Assembly (NCBI RefSeq): GCF_963678635.1
Contig: NC_087068.1
Coordinates: forward strand, 44,120,313 to 44,184,312
Direction: 5' to 3'
Source of the DNA: Symsagittifera roscoffensis
Lineage: Eukaryota > Xenacoelomorpha > Acoela > Convolutidae
DNA: 64,000 nucleotides
In this document: piece after piece, positions 32,820-46,200 of the stretch
Layout: each line of letters begins with the position of its first letter
How positions within the stretch are numbered: position 1 is the first letter of the stretch
Position numbers and translations under genes: made by a program
Notes under the pieces: model-generated
The model's database searches: none
What the model was told of the DNA's origin: nothing
Seen by the model: the letters and a program-made list of their open reading frames with translations, nothing else

Positions 32820-35800
32820 GATTGCGACAATTGCGGAAATATAAATACTCGCCAGCACGCGGCTCTACATCGAATTGGATGTGAAAAGCAAAAAAGCAAA
32901 GAGGAGATGAACTATCATCTTGCCAAGTAGCATGCTCAACCAAGTCCGAAGCAATCGAAAGTTTGTTCTTCTTGTGAGCAAGAGTGACTTAGTGACTACT
33001 CTCTGCAACAACAACGGAGAAAGGAACATGGAGCTAAGCAACGGAAAGCGAGTGATACGGTTGCTGACTTGAACAAATTAGTTGAGGAGGAAGAGGAGGA
33101 TGGAGCGAAACTCAATTTTGAGGAGTCGAGTGCTTGTCAACATTTTCTGGTGGATACGGAGATGAAAATTGGTAGACATAAGGTAATTAACTACCTATTG
33201 TCCAAGCTAGACACCAAAGTCATCAACAAGAGAGCTTTGATGAAGTGTTCGACGAGTTTCATTCTGCCACTTAAGAAAATATTGCTCTAGGGTTTGATTT
33301 TTGACATTTGGAAACATAAAACCCGTTGAATATCGAAATTTCACCGCCCTTGAAACCAGTACTATGTTTGAAAAAACCCATGTGCTGTGTAAAAAAGCAA
33401 CCTTGATAACAATCCAAAGGAAAATAGAAAAATTTTATACTGTTGAGCAATATACCCAAGAAGATCAAAACACAAAAAGGAGATTCAAGTTGATTAGCAA
33501 CAGTGCATTTTTTGATACTTTGCTCACAAAAATAATCTTAATGGGATGTCCGGACTCTGTCTTACCTGAGCCTTTACTAAAACCTACCTAAATCAACTGC
33601 CTTCTATCCAACTAAGTCAGGGAACCATACAAAGATCATTTATGTATTTTCCGCGCATTAGGCATGTACAAGAACGAACACAATGATCTCGACTCTTACT
33701 TTTCTGGATACTTTAAAAAACTTAGATCAAAGCCGGGTGAGGACTCTAAATTTTTTCGTAGAGTTTCCGTTGAAGGCTTGCTTGTTGTCGAGAAAATTGC
33801 GTAAAGAAATACCTTTACTTGCAATTTTGAAATCCAAGAAGAAGAATTAGCTCAAAGAAGCACAAAAAGATTTGATAACAACGGTCAAAATTCTGAGATT
33901 CAACAATAATATCATTCATACAAGTGATATAGGTAGTATTTCAAATGTTTTCGATGCCCCATATGTGACATTTTGTTCAAAAAACCTGACAACTTCAAGA
34001 TATATCTCCTAAGATTCCTAAGATGTAAAGACCGAGTGAGACTTATTTGCCCATAAAACGAGAATGAGCTTCGCTGGATTTTGTTTGAAAATCTCTAAGG
34101 ATTCCAAATTTCAGTTTCTAAAGATAACAAACTTCCTAAAATTCTATTATTTTTTGATCTTAAGTCAATTTGTGTTCGTACAGAGGAACTACAAGAATCA
34201 CACACTAAAACCTGGATTGGAGAACTTGTTGCAATGGCAGTCTCATTATCACCAATTCTGATTGACCCATGACTTTGTACACCAATGATTCACAGAAATT
34301 GAGTATTGATTTCGTAAGTAACCTCGAGTTGATGGCTGAGAAAAGTAACCAGATGAGAATGAAATTTCAAGACCTTGATGACCTTTTCAATGAACAAATG
34401 AAAAAGATCTTTGATCAATTAAATGAGCTAAGCAAGTAACAAATATGAATGCATGGGAGACTAGGAAGAAGCAGCTAAATCCACAGAATATTTGTGAGAT
34501 CAGAAGAATCAACTGATCGATTCAAAACAACATCTTGAGAGATATGGGAAAATTTAGCTTGTTTTGCTTTTAAAAGTGGTAGAGATTATTTGATTTTAAT
34601 CAAATCTTACCTGGTCCTTTATTTGATTCGCGATAAAGAACAGGAAACATCAGTCATCAAAAGAGCGAATGATTTCATATCTTTTACGTTCGGAAATGTA
34701 CATTTTCTTGACATTTTGAAAATTCTGGGTGGAGCAACAGCTCTTGACTCCTTTCTCAAACTATAAAAAGCTAACAAAACGAAAAAAAATGCCCTACGAG
34801 TATTTTTATGAGCCAGACAAATTTGACTTTTCGGAATTGCCACCGTATGAAGCCTTTTTCAGAAACGGCAATCCTCCAGACAAGGATTTTTTTGACTATG
34901 AGAAGCTGAGAAAGAGAAGGCTTGACGAGCAACAAGCATTGAAAAATTTTCAAATAAAGACTCTTCCTCCATTTGGTTTGAGTACTTTTTATTATTTACA
35001 AGATACTTGGCAGCAAAACGGTATAACTGTGTTCAAAGACTTTTTGCAGTGGTGCAACATTAAAGATGTTGTTCAAAACCTGGAAAATAAGGCAAAAAAA
35101 CGTTTTAATAAAAAAGAAATAGATATGTTAAAAGTTGGGCGTACATTTCAGTTTCTAGCAAAACTATGACTACACAAATCTCTGAATTATAAGTTTGATC
35201 CATTTTGCGAAAGTGATCAAGATTTGGGTGAAAAGTTACTAGAAGAAATGACTCGTGTTTCAATTGTGTTGACCCGAAAAGCTCTAGTTGATGAGTCACT
35301 CATCAAAAATGCATCAAATTTATTTTAGCCAATCGTTGGAATGGATGTAACTCAGCTTTATCAATTCTGATTGCGTCAAGACTTGCCTACGAAACTGTAC
35401 TCGAGATGGGAGTTTGAAAATGATAGGCAGATGTTCAAACATAGCTGCTCTCGCAACCTTGAGAATATAATCATGCCGTTCTGCCAGGAACCAGGACCAG
35501 AATGCAAAATTGAGAGATTTTTCACATCTGTAAAACAAAGAAAATTGATTTTTTTTAAATGTAGATGATTATTGTAAAAACAGTATAAACAGTATTCGAA
35601 GCAATGTGATGGATGTTACTACCGCTACTTTTCCTGTCAAGAAGCTCGTTCATCTTTAACAGATTGGGATATTGAACGACATAATAAGAAGAGAGAGATG
35701 AATGATATAAAACCGGAATACAAAAAAGAGAAAGAATACAAAGTTGAAGAGATGTGGGACTGTGAGTAATGGGAAAATTTCAAAACCGATGACAGGATCA

Positions 35801-37000
35801 AAACTCATGTCAGAAACCACTTTCTTCACAAGAAAGTTCATTCTACAGGCACTCTATTAGCATTAAGAAAAGTTGGATTTCTTTTTGGTTATGTTCAGTG
35901 TGATTTGGTTGTTCCAGATTAACTAAATCAAAAAATGCCAATTTCGTTCAATTTTCAAAAACGTTGAATTGTTAGAAAAGACATTGAAGACTACATGAAA
36001 AACTATGCAATTGAGAACGAATTCTTATTACATCCTCAGAGAATGCTGATATTCAGTTTCAAGTTAGAATATGGAACGGTTATAGTTCCGCTCTTCAATT
36101 TTCATATGGAAATTAATTTTATGGAACTTAATCTCCTGGAAAAATATTTCAATGTGTTCATACATTCAGTGGTTGATGCTAGAAGAGAAGGAGATGACAA
36201 CCCTCTATCAGGAGTTTTAGCAGAAACAATAAAATTTTTCGGTTTTTCCTCCTATTGATATCTGATCCTTGATAGATTCAAGCATACAATCACGAAATAT
36301 CTGAACGATCAAAAACTCAAAATGTAATCAAGGAACCACGGCTCAAAGCCTGAAAACAGTTGAAAAATGAGGCTGAGTTTCTAAATGAGAAAAGAGGCGG
36401 AGTACGAGGCTGAAAACAATTAAGTGAGGCGGAGTTTTTAAAATCAACTATTGAGCACAGATAACCCATCACTGTTGGTTTTTTCATACTGCAGTATGCA
36501 AAACTGAGAATGTTGGAGCTCTATTATAATTTCTTTGAGAAGTTCTATCATGTGAACAAATATGAAGCTTTGGAGATTGATTCATACTTGCTTTGCCCAG
36601 CTCTTGCTGAAAAAGGTTTGTACGGTTGTAACCAGCCAGAAAAGGGAACCAATCGGGAGTATTAATCAAACTGAATTGCTAGTTTTGTGTAGCAAGACTT
36701 ATTGCTGCTAAGACAACAAAACAGATAATCTCAAATTCAGTAGTAAAGGTTTGAACAAACGAATTCTGGAAGATTTTAAAGCCTGATCAAAATCAAAGTA
36801 CAGGAGAATAGTTGTTTTTCTCCAAAAAGACAAGTTCAAGATGACGGAGTTCATTAAAAAAACGTTGAACTTACAAAAATTGATGCAATATAAAACTTAT
36901 AAAAAAGTTTTCTTATAAAATTGCGGTAAACATTAAAACGACGCGTTTATATACTTTCTTTGTGATAAATTTGTTTTCTCTAAAAACTTGACTTGTTATC
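32820..37000 (+). pseudogene. Type-B DNA polymerase relic (viral/Polinton-like family), copy A
   Basis: Decayed plus-strand gene for a protein-primed-family DNA polymerase. In order: a zinc-finger-like CDNCGN...H...C near 32823, a second finger (CPICD) near 33960, an exonuclease-I-like FFDLK near 34155 whose acidic residue is replaced by Lys, and the best-preserved frame at 34789-35169. Palm motif A follows (GMDVTQLYQF, about 35340), then MWDCE and FGYVQCDLVVPD, a motif-B region (DARREGDDNP then FFGFSSY, 36177-36258), and the motif-C position (EIDSYLL near 36580) where DTDS is expected. The C-terminal signatures LCSKTYCC and FSSKGLNKR end it. Stops and frameshifts are numerous. No integrase, ATPase or capsid gene was found nearby. 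Confidence 0.85.
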
Positions 37001-37499
37001 AATGTTCCGTTTGGATATTACAAATTGTTAGCTAGGTCGAGCATAGGAGCCTCTATAAAACAAGTTTTAGCATGAACTAGGTTGATTATTATCGTTTTGA
37101 AGTTTCTTAGCATTGACTTTCCATGAACAAAGTTATTTAATATTTTGCTTTCGTTTTACAATTGACATGCATTTTATCTTTGATATTTACCATTTAGATA
37201 ACGCGAGCCGAGATATTTGCGAGAAAACTAGAATTTTCAACACGAAAACTAGAAAATAGCCCTATCTTTTCCCTATCTCATTACCTTTTAGACTCTATAC
37301 CCAATGTTATTACATAGCAAGGAAGACTGGAAATCTATAACGTATGTTAAAACATGGGAACTACAATGCACCCTCCCCTCATTTAACCTCCAGTTTCTAC
37401 TACTCAAGCTGATAAACCTCATTTTAGATGTCAAAATAACCAAAGCACTACGACTTTTTTTATCTCAAATTTTATTAGCTTTGAAATGATAGACGAAGA

Positions 37500-38260
37500 A
37501 TTGAGACAATTTGCCGTAGGCAACACGCTACACGCTGAGACGAATCGCTTCTAAAAGTGCTGCAAGGCCCTCCGATCAACAAAGATTTTTCGGAAATCTA
37601 CAGGTTGGGTGCGGCACTAGACGATAAATGGAAATAGCAGCACACTCCTTTTGCACCTAAGTGAGCTCAATAACATTTCAAAAAGCATTGTTTTTACGAA
37701 AAGAAAACCTTCAACGCATTGTTGTTTTAAAACTAGGCTTAAAGAAGACCTTTAATTCTCTAAATAGAAGAACAATACTGAATGGTAGTTTTTCCGATAT
37801 GTCCCGAATTATGCAAATAGACGCATTGCGAATATAATGAACCTATTTACGTTTTTACGGAATCTTCAGCATAATGTCAGAAGACCAACTTTAACAGAAC
37901 AATCCCGAACCCCCATCCTTTTTTTGCACAAACAATCAGATGCCAGTAAACTAGCTTGAAAGGTAGAGTCAAAAATAATCACATTTTTTTTAGATGATGG
38001 CAAATTAGCCGATAAACATAAGGTGGTAACCGCAGCTTTAAATAAATTTTTAATCCCCAAACTCGGAACAAAATTACTACCTGAGCTTGAACGCGGAAAA
38101 GTGTGAACTTTGCATTTCAGGACCAACCATGAGTACTCAGCACAGCTCTTATTTGCCCACAAAAAATTTCCTTAACTAAACCCTTAACTGTACTTAAAGA
38201 AGAACTTGTTATTCAAGGATCTCTAATGTACGAGCTGCGCTGTATGAAAATACTCGACGG
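37500..38260 (+). pseudogene. Reverse transcriptase relic with FLDDG motif, copy A
   Basis: In broken frames the plus strand shows pieces in RT order: QFAVGNTLHAETNR, KTFNSLNRRTIL (the motif around the first Asp, here degenerate), YNEPIYVFTESS, a PNPHPFF block at the QGDPLGP position, and FLDDGKLADKHKVV at 37985-38025, the YxDD catalytic position. This resembles the non-LTR-type RT family with a YLDDG core. Stops separate every block. It directly follows the polymerase relic but is probably a separate insertion. Confidence 0.6.
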
Positions 38261-38942
38261 AAAAAATAAAAAAACCTGGATAATCCTGATTATCATTGAC
38301 AAACTAGCCCCCCAATTTTGATTTTTAACTTCTGTAAATTTAATTTAGCAGGTCAAAACTCCTGTTTATTGCGTAAAAGTCCTTGTTTTTTAAACACTTT
38401 TTCATTGATCTTTGCAATAAATTTATATTGTCACTTTTCTAAAAACGGTTAAAAACAAAACTTTACAACCGTTTTTCTGGCATTCAAAGGTGGCTTGGGT
38501 GTTTCTTCTGCTCTCCTATTAAGTTTCACCGCTTTCGTAGCCTCACCAGCAGGAGCGAAAAATGCCCTTTGCAATGTTTTTTGTTTGGAGCCTGTTGATG
38601 GAACGGTTTGACATTTTGCCTTGGAGCCTGTGGTTTGAGTTCAGAAACATTAAAATGGTATCGGAAAACGAATTCCGGAAAAATTTGATCACGAAATTGC
38701 AGACTTGATTTTAAAACTCGAACCAACGGACGTTCAAAAAGTTCAACAAGTTCATAAACAGATTTGGCTATCAATGGTCGATTTTTATCCGTCAAACTAT
38801 CAAATTAGCTACTCAGAATAGCAATAGAACTTCAATTTGGAAATAAAAATTTTACACGACAACCGTACCGAGGTTGGTTGCCATGGTTTTTTTGCTCCAA
38901 AAGTGCAGGGAGTTTCTCTAAGCGTTCACGGAATCTCTACAG

Positions 38943-38952
38943 GACCAATCAG
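38943..38952 (+). promoter_or_regulatory. CCAAT box (NF-Y type), copy A
   Basis: gaccaatcag fits the NF-Y consensus exactly. An aaaatggctgc (YY1-like) sequence lies about 130 bases downstream. Together they could mark an old promoter, but no gene follows. Confidence 0.3.
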
Positions 38953-39205
38953 AAGCGAGCAGATGGTTTGAAGCCCGGTCCATGAACTGTTGGTTATCAA
39001 CTGTTGTGCCATTCTGCCAGATTGGCACAGCGCAACCTTCCGGCGAAGCGCGAGTTAGCAAAAAAAGGTCTGTACGACGGAAAATGGCTGCGAAGGAGGG
39101 TAGAAATATTCTAGAATTTTCTAATTTCAAAGTTTCGATTAACAAACGAGTATTTCTCAGAAATACAAAAAACGGCCATTTTGACTGAAAAAGTTGAGAA
39201 AGTCA

Positions 39206-40412
39206 GAACAACAGCAAATATTTTGGAAAACACTCGCACGTTAACACAGAAAAACGAAGCCTCTTATCGTGACGATCACGCACGATAAAAACCTTAGCAG
39301 AAGAAGATAGTGGGAAAGGAGGCTTCAGTGGGGAGGTGGTGTAGAGCAGTACCCTCCCGTGCCACGAATTGGGAGTGATAACGACGTTACCTCGAGGAAA
39401 ACACGGAAGCGGAGGCTCGGTCCCCCAGAGACTGATATATGGTGAAAGACTGTAGTAAATTAACTTTTTAGCTACTCTGATGCCATAGAATTTTGAATTA
39501 ACACCGGTATTGGTTGATATTTTAGAATAGGAGTAGCTAGTAAGAGGAAAGAGTAAATCCATCTCCAATGGCTTTAATATAGAACTGTCACCAAAAACAT
39601 ATTAAAATCGGGTATTCGAGCCGAGTTTTCAATAGAAATCACGTAGTCTGAGGATCCGAGACTCAGCTATGTGGTTGTGTTTGCATGTAAATGAAAGCTG
39701 ATCAAAAGTCGTTTGACTGATGGCCTAAATATGGCAACTTTTTACTTAGCCCTAAACCGACCAGAAAGTCAACTGGCAAGGTCGAGACGGTAAAAAACGA
39801 GTAGAATTAAGGTAACTGACGCCTGCCAGTCGTTAATAGGTACTTTTTCTACACTCCGTCACTGTGTAGTATTTGGGCGAATGTTACATAGACGTTTTTA
39901 TGGCGCTCCTGGGTGGGCCTGTTAAAGGCACGAGACCATCATGATCAGCAAACGTTTCAGCGACAAACCCTCCACTCCGGGCTTATGCCTGAGTTAGAGG
40001 CCTTAATGGCCTTTATTGTACTAGGGGGAAGGTGCGTACCCTCCGCCTAGTACTCTTTAGCTTTTTAACTTAGTTAACATCGAAAATTCCGGGGGCCGAA
40101 GGGTTTGGTGGGAAGTCATGAACCCGCTTGTCCCAAGGTCCCTGGACCAAAAACAATTAAAGAGAAAGCGTAAAACCAAACAAAAATAGTGTATAACCAA
40201 GAAAAAGCCAAAAACAAATTTATTTGAAAACAAAAAAAGTACACAAAACAGTAAAAAATCCAAAAAAGACCATAAACAATAAAAAAACATAAAGTGACAG
40301 TTTATATGTTATTTTCGGACGAGATGTGATCTGACCTTCCTATTTGTTGTTGTTTCAGATTGATTTATATCATTTCTGATAGAAAGATTGTGTGTTTTGG
40401 TGACGGGTTGGG
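39206..40412. other. Spacer between the two 9.3-kb copies, no gene seen
   Basis: Unique 1.2 kb. No domain is recognisable. A hairpin with 8-bp perfect arms (gtactagg at 40018-40025 and cctagtac at 40046-40053) and a nearby aggccttaatggcct palindrome are the only structures noted. Confidence 0.5.
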
Positions 40413-40604
40413 TACTTGACACTCCTTTCTTCCTCCTCACAGCTTGCACGGCTATGTGACCATGTCCAGTCCTCTCTCCACATCAAGCCTTCCTCCAGTC
40501 ATCGTAATTCCTCACCTCTTTCTCAGCTCTGGAAACGTCTTGGCTTGTGGAAAGCTCTCTTGCCCCACAAAATGCTAATAGCTGTCAGGGAGATCATTGA
40601 TCAT

Positions 40605-41132
40605 CTAAGCAATGAACAGTGGATCCGTGATAGCTTCTCCAGCTTCGCTCAACCGCGTCATTAGCACTTGACTGCGAACGAAGTTTTCGTCCAGATCCTC
40701 CTCTGATCCTATATGCAGCTTCGTTAGCTGACCTATAAGAATGACCACCGTCGGCCTCTCTACACGACAAAACCTCCCTTGAAGCAGCCTCCAAGCCTTC
40801 TTACCATCGCCATAGCCATCTGTTCTCATGCAGTTGTTCTTTATGTACATCAAAGTGGGGTTATTGAGCACCAGAGCCAGGTGGGACCACGCAGTGTTTC
40901 GTTTGTGTTTCCTCTGCTGAATCAACACTGCTCGCCCCTGCATCTTGGTATCGTAGGCTGGCTGCATCTTGTTATTCGGACACCCGGAGAGAGTAGGCTC
41001 AGCCTCTGGCAGGTCATCATTGTCCATCACTGTCCTGAACAGGCCCTTGGTGTGCATTAGCGCCACAAACTTCGTCGACCAAGCCGGAAAATCTTTAGCT
41101 TTTCCTCTGAAAGACGCCAGTTTCAAGTCCAT
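40605..41132 (-). pseudogene. Copia gag capsid region, duplicate
   Basis: 175 codons differing from 30119-30646 by one substitution (Thr for Ala in QLTKLHIG). Same N-terminus MDLKLASF. Confidence 0.88.
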
Positions 41133-41216
41133 TGTTGCTTAAGGCTGCTAGCTAAAAGCTAAAAACTATGACAGGAAAGTAATACAAGAAAAAAAATAGA
41201 AATCTAGGCCATAACC

Positions 41217-41500
41217 TGTTAAGATTCAGAGTTAGAGCAACTAGGATTAAGAGCTGGGGTTGGAGACTGAGATATAATCTGAGGTTTGAACTGAGGATTG
41301 AGAAAAGATAGTGATTGTTGAAGATTGAACCGAAAAAGCGAATTTAAATGACATGACAAACTAAGCATCACAAAAATACCAGTTAAATAATTGCTGGTTA
41401 ATAATTAGGTTGAGATCACTAGTTGACCTTGTCTGAGTTTAATCAGATTTGACTACGCTTCAATTAACCTATCTGACCTTGAGATGGTCTGACCTCAACA
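41217..41500 (-). repeat. Copia 5' LTR, duplicate
   Basis: Near-identical to 30730-31013, far closer than the two LTRs of the parent element are to each other. This dates the duplication after the insertion. Confidence 0.93.
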
Positions 41501-42061
41501 ACAATCTCGTATTTAATCCTAAAATTGGCAAAAGTCACTCAAACGTCACTAGTGATAAAACCAAAGTAGAAAAATTGCCTAGGTCGGTTTATCTAGCCAA
41601 TGATATAAAAATGCAAATTGTTTGCAAAAACCAAGTTGCAATTTCATTAGACCATTTTTTTCCTAATGAATTTTTCTCAGATGTTATTAGCATGTGCTAA
41701 GAATTTTGTGAAGAAAATGGGGAATGCAAAAATTGTAATGATTTTTTTTATCATGTGTGCCAAAACTAATGTAAAAATTATAACAAGGTGTTAAAAATGT
41801 TTTAATTTGGTCATCATTTTTGCAAAAAGTTCTGTGTAATTTTTTAACCGGTGTGCAAAACTGCCTTACCAAGTTTTTTAGCACATGAAAGTTTCTAATT
41901 CTTATCTTATCTCTTTGATTTGTTTGTTCTTATCTCTTAAAATTAAAATAGTAAACGGAAAAATTAATAGTTTTCAAATCATCAAAAATCTGTCGAGCAA
42001 CTAAAGAATTTCGCATTTTCTCAATGGAGCGCAAAGCTGGTCTTGCCACCATCGCTGGTGA

Positions 42062-42355
42062 TTAAATTAATGGTTCGCTCACTGAAGTATTTGGCTCAGA
42101 GAACCCCTCACCCTCCTCGGTTGTAACTGGGTTCTCCACAGATCCTTCTTCTTGACACGGGAAGAGGAAGTTGATCACAGATTGAGTCACATATCTAGAG
42201 TCAGGAACCCGCTGATTCTGTGTGATGGGAACCTGCATCTGGTGATGTTCACTGAAGCCTCTCCTCATGATTTCGATTGTGTGCCACAATTGAATTGGGC
42301 CAAGAAAATTGCAGAGAATAAAAAGAGTGCATTGATTGTCATCATTTTTGGTCAA
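42062..42355 (-). CDS. Hypothetical open frame, acidic C-terminus (copy B)
   Basis: 97 codons, duplicate of 31576-31869 (Cys for Tyr and Leu for Phe near the N-terminus). No domain recognised. Confidence 0.22.
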   Translation of the reverse strand: MTKNDDNQCTLFILCNFLGPIQLWHTIEIMRRGFSEHHQMQVPITQNQRVPDSRYVTQSVINFLFPCQEEGSVENPVTTEEGEGFSEPNTSVSEPLI

Positions 42356-43016
42356 AGTTCTACACAGTACGTATGGTTGTTCTTCTGAACCGAGAAGATC
42401 ATGTTGAGAAATGAGTTGAAGTTACAATGTAAAAACGAACTATTTGGCTGATTTAGAGTTGAGAAAGGAGAAAAATTGAGAAATAGGTTGCAATTACTCT
42501 GTAAAAACAAGATACTTGACTGATTAAGAGCTGAGAGAGGACAAAATGTCACATAATCATATGACTTTTTGATTATCGTCAATTTTGAAAAAAAAATTCA
42601 AATGTTTTTTCCTGTCAGATGTAATTCAGCAGTAAGACTAAAGTTTTGATACTCAAAACTGGATTCAAAAGCAAGCTCTTTGATTGAGTGAGCTTTTCTA
42701 AACAGGCCTTTATTTAGTCGGAGAACCTACTTTGGACACTATAAAGATACAAAAAACTGTCAAAAAAGTAAGAATCAATATTTATTTTATCAATAAAGAA
42801 ATCCAACAGAATATTGTTTTTTTGCTTGTGGAGTAACTTAAGAAAATTCAAATGTTTTTTAGAACCTTTTTCGAATAATGATTATATTTCATCTAAGTTA
42901 TGTCCTGAAACTGCTGAGTTCTGAAGGGTTGAATGTTTCTTTGAAGATTCTAGATATTTGTGATAAGGAGAAACTTTCATACGCAATCTTGTCACTATCA
43001 TTTTAGGAAAATTGCG

Positions 43017-43072
43017 TGGGCGGTTTTGTTACTTCTATAAAAAAAATGAGGAACGCCTAGGCGATGACGTCA
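43017..43072 (+). promoter_or_regulatory. Promoter-like cluster: GC box and palindromic CRE (copy B)
   Basis: Same arrangement as at 32529-32584, with tgacgtca at 43065-43072. Confidence 0.3.
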
Positions 43073-43299
43073 TTTTTAGCATAAATACGCTTTTTTTGTT
43101 GGATTAAATCATTACTCTTGTTTGCCAATTAGAAACAGTCAATTGAGTTCTACTTCAAAAAGTAAAATTATTATTTTGAGGAAAAAAATTTTGTCGTATT
43201 TTAAATGGGTACTTAAATTTTTTAGATTTGAAACTGTTTTAAATTATCTAGTTTAGTATTCTCCTGCTTTTTAGATAATGCCGGCTCTTCAACGAAACT

Positions 43300-46200
43300 A
43301 GAAAGTCGATTGCGACGATTGCGGAAATATAAATACTCGCCAGCACGCGGCTCTACATTGAATTGGATGTGAAAAGCAAAAAAGCAAAGAGGAGATGAAC
43401 TATCATCTTGCCAAGTAGCATGCTCAACCAAGTCCGAAGCAATCGAAAGTTTGTTCTTCTTGTGAGCAAGAGTGACTTAGTGACTACTCTCTGCAACAAC
43501 AACGGAGAAAGGAACATGGAGCTAAGCAACGGAAAGCGAGTGATACGGTTGCTGACTTGAACAAATTAGTTGAGGAGGAAGAGGAGGATGGAGCGAAACT
43601 CAATTTTGAGGAGTCGAGTGCTTGTCAACCTTTTCTGGTGGATACGGAGATGAAAATTGGTAGACATAAGGTAATTAACTACCTTTGTCCAAGCTAGACA
43701 CCAAAGTCATCAACAAGAGAGCTTTGATGAAGTGTTCGACGAGTTTCATTCTGCCACTTAAGAAAATATTGCTCTAGGGTTTGATTTTTGACATTTGGAA
43801 ACATAAAACCCGTTGAATATCGAAATTTCACCGCCCTTGAAACCAGTACTATGTTTGAAAAATCCCATGTGCTGTGTAAAAAAGCAACCTTGATAACAAT
43901 CCAAAGGAAAATAGAAAATTTTTATACTGTTGAGCAATATACCCAAGAAGGTCAAAACACAAAAAGGAGATTCAAGTTGTTAGCAACAGTGCATTTTTTG
44001 ATAATTTGCTCACAAAAATCTCAATGGGATGTCCGGACTCTGTCTTACCTGAGCCTTTACTAAAACATACCTAAATCAACTGCCTTCTATCCAACTAAGT
44101 CAGGGAACCATACAAAGATCATTTATGTCTTTTCCGCGCATTAGGCATGTACAAGAATGAACACAATGATCTCGACTCTTACTTTTCTGGATACTTTAAA
44201 AAACTTAGATCAAAGCCGGGTAAGGACTCTAAATTTTTTCGTAGAGTTTCCGTTGAAGGCTTGCTTGTTGTCGAGAAAATTGCGTAAAGAAATACCTTTA
44301 CTTGCAATTTTGAAATCCAAGAAGAAGAATTAGCTCAAAGAAGCATAAAAAGATTTGATAACAACGGTCAAAATTCGGAGATTCAACAATAATATCATTC
44401 ATACAAGTGATATAGGTAGTATTTCAAATGTTTTCGATGCCCCATATGTGGCATTTTGTTCAAAAAACCTGATAACTTCAAGATATATCTCCTAAGATTC
44501 CTAAGATGTAAAGACCGAGTGAGACTTATTTGCCCATAAAACGAGCATGAGCTTCGCTGGATTTTGTTTGAAAATCTCTAAGGATTCCAAATTTCAGTTT
44601 CTAAAGATAATAAACTTCCTAAATTTCTAACATTTTTTGATCTTAAGTCGATTTGTGTTCGTACAGAGGAACTACAAGAATCACACACTAAAACCTGGAT
44701 TGGAGAACTTGTTGCAATGGCAGTCTCATTATCACCAATTCTGATTGACCCATGACTTTGTACACCAATGATTCACAGAAATTGAGTATTGATTTCGTAA
44801 GTAACCTCGAGTTGATGGCTGAGAAAAGTAACCAGATGAGAACGAAATTTCAAGAAATTGATGACCTTTTCAATGAACAAATGAAAAAGATCTTTGATCA
44901 ATTAAATGAGCTAAGCAAGTAACAAATATGAATGCATTGGAGACTAGGAAGAAGCAGCTAAATCCACAGAATATTTGTGAGATCAGAAGAATCAACTGAT
45001 CGATTCAAACCAACATCTTGAGAAATATGGGAAAATTTTGCTTGTTTTGCTTTTAAAAGTGGTAGAGATTATTTGATTTTAATCAAATCTTACCTGGTCG
45101 TTTATTTGATTCGCGATAAAGAACAGGAAACATCAGTCATCAAAAAAGCGAATGATTTCATATCTTTTACGTTCGGAAATGTACATTTTCTTGACATTTT
45201 GAAAATTCTGGGTGGAGCAACAGCTCTTGTCTCATTTCTCAAACTATACAAAGCTAGCAAAACGAAAAAAAAAATGCCCTACGAGTTTTTTTATGAACCA
45301 GACAAATTTGACTTTTCGGAATTGCCACCGTATGAAGCCTTTTTTCAGAAACGGCAATCCTCCAGACAAGGATTTTTTTGACTATGAGAAGCTGAGAAAG
45401 AGAAGGCTTGACGAGCAACAAGCATTGAAAAAGTTTCAAATAAAGACTCTTCCTCCATTTGGTTTGAGTACTTTTTTTTATTTACAAGATACTTGGCAGC
45501 AAAACGGTATAACTGTGTTCAAAGACTTTTTGCAGTGGTGCAACATTAAAGATGTTGTTCAAAACCTGGAAAATAAGGCAAAAAAACGTTTTAATAAAAA
45601 AGAAATAGATATGTTAAAAGTTGGGCGTACATTTCAGTTTCTAGCAAAACTATGACTACACAAATCTCTGAATTATAAGTTTGATCCATTTTGCGAAAGT
45701 GATCAAGATTTGGGTGAAAAGTTACTAGAAGAAATGACTCGTGTTTCAATTGTGTTGACCCGAAAAGCTCTAGTTGATGAGTCACTCATCAAAAATTCAT
45801 CAAATTTATTTTAGCCAATCGTTGGAATGGATGTAACTCAGCTTTATCAATTCTGATTGCGTCAAGACTTGCCTACGAAACTGTACTCGAGATGGGAGTT
45901 TGAAAATGATAGGCAGATGTTCAAACATAGCTGCTCTCGCAACCTTGAGAATATAATCATGCCGTTCTGCCAGGAACCAGGACCAGAATGCAACATTGAG
46001 AGATTTTTCACATCTGTAAAACAAAGAAAATTGATTTTTTTTAAATGTAGAAGATTATTGTAAAAATAGTATAAACTGTATTCGAAGCAATGTGATGGAT
46101 GTTACTACCGCTACTTTTCCTGTCAAGAAGCTCGTTCATCTTTAACAGATTGGGATATTGAACGACATAATAAGAAGAGAGAGATGAATGATATAAAACC

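Larger units (their letters stand above)
29927..39205. repeat. Segmental duplication, copy A (9.28 kb)
   Basis: Direct duplicate of 40413-49685 with offsets of about 10480-10488 bp. The copies look about 98 percent identical by eye, with small indels. The left edge begins at tacttgacactc inside the copia gag-knuckle region and the right edge ends at agaaagtca. It contains copia gag, the 5' LTR, a type-B polymerase relic and a reverse transcriptase relic. Confidence 0.95.
40413..41500 (-). mobile_element. Truncated copia: gag and 5' LTR only
   Basis: Left-truncated copy of the element at 26427-31013, carried by the duplication. It retains gag, the primer site and the 5' LTR (41217-41500), and is followed by one copy of the target sequence ACAAT (41501-41505). 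The pol genes and 3' LTR are missing. Confidence 0.93.

Noticed and set aside
38526-38795. 89-codon minus-strand open frame
   Set aside because: It has no ATG start, and the duplicate copy carries a CGA to TGA stop. No domain recognised.
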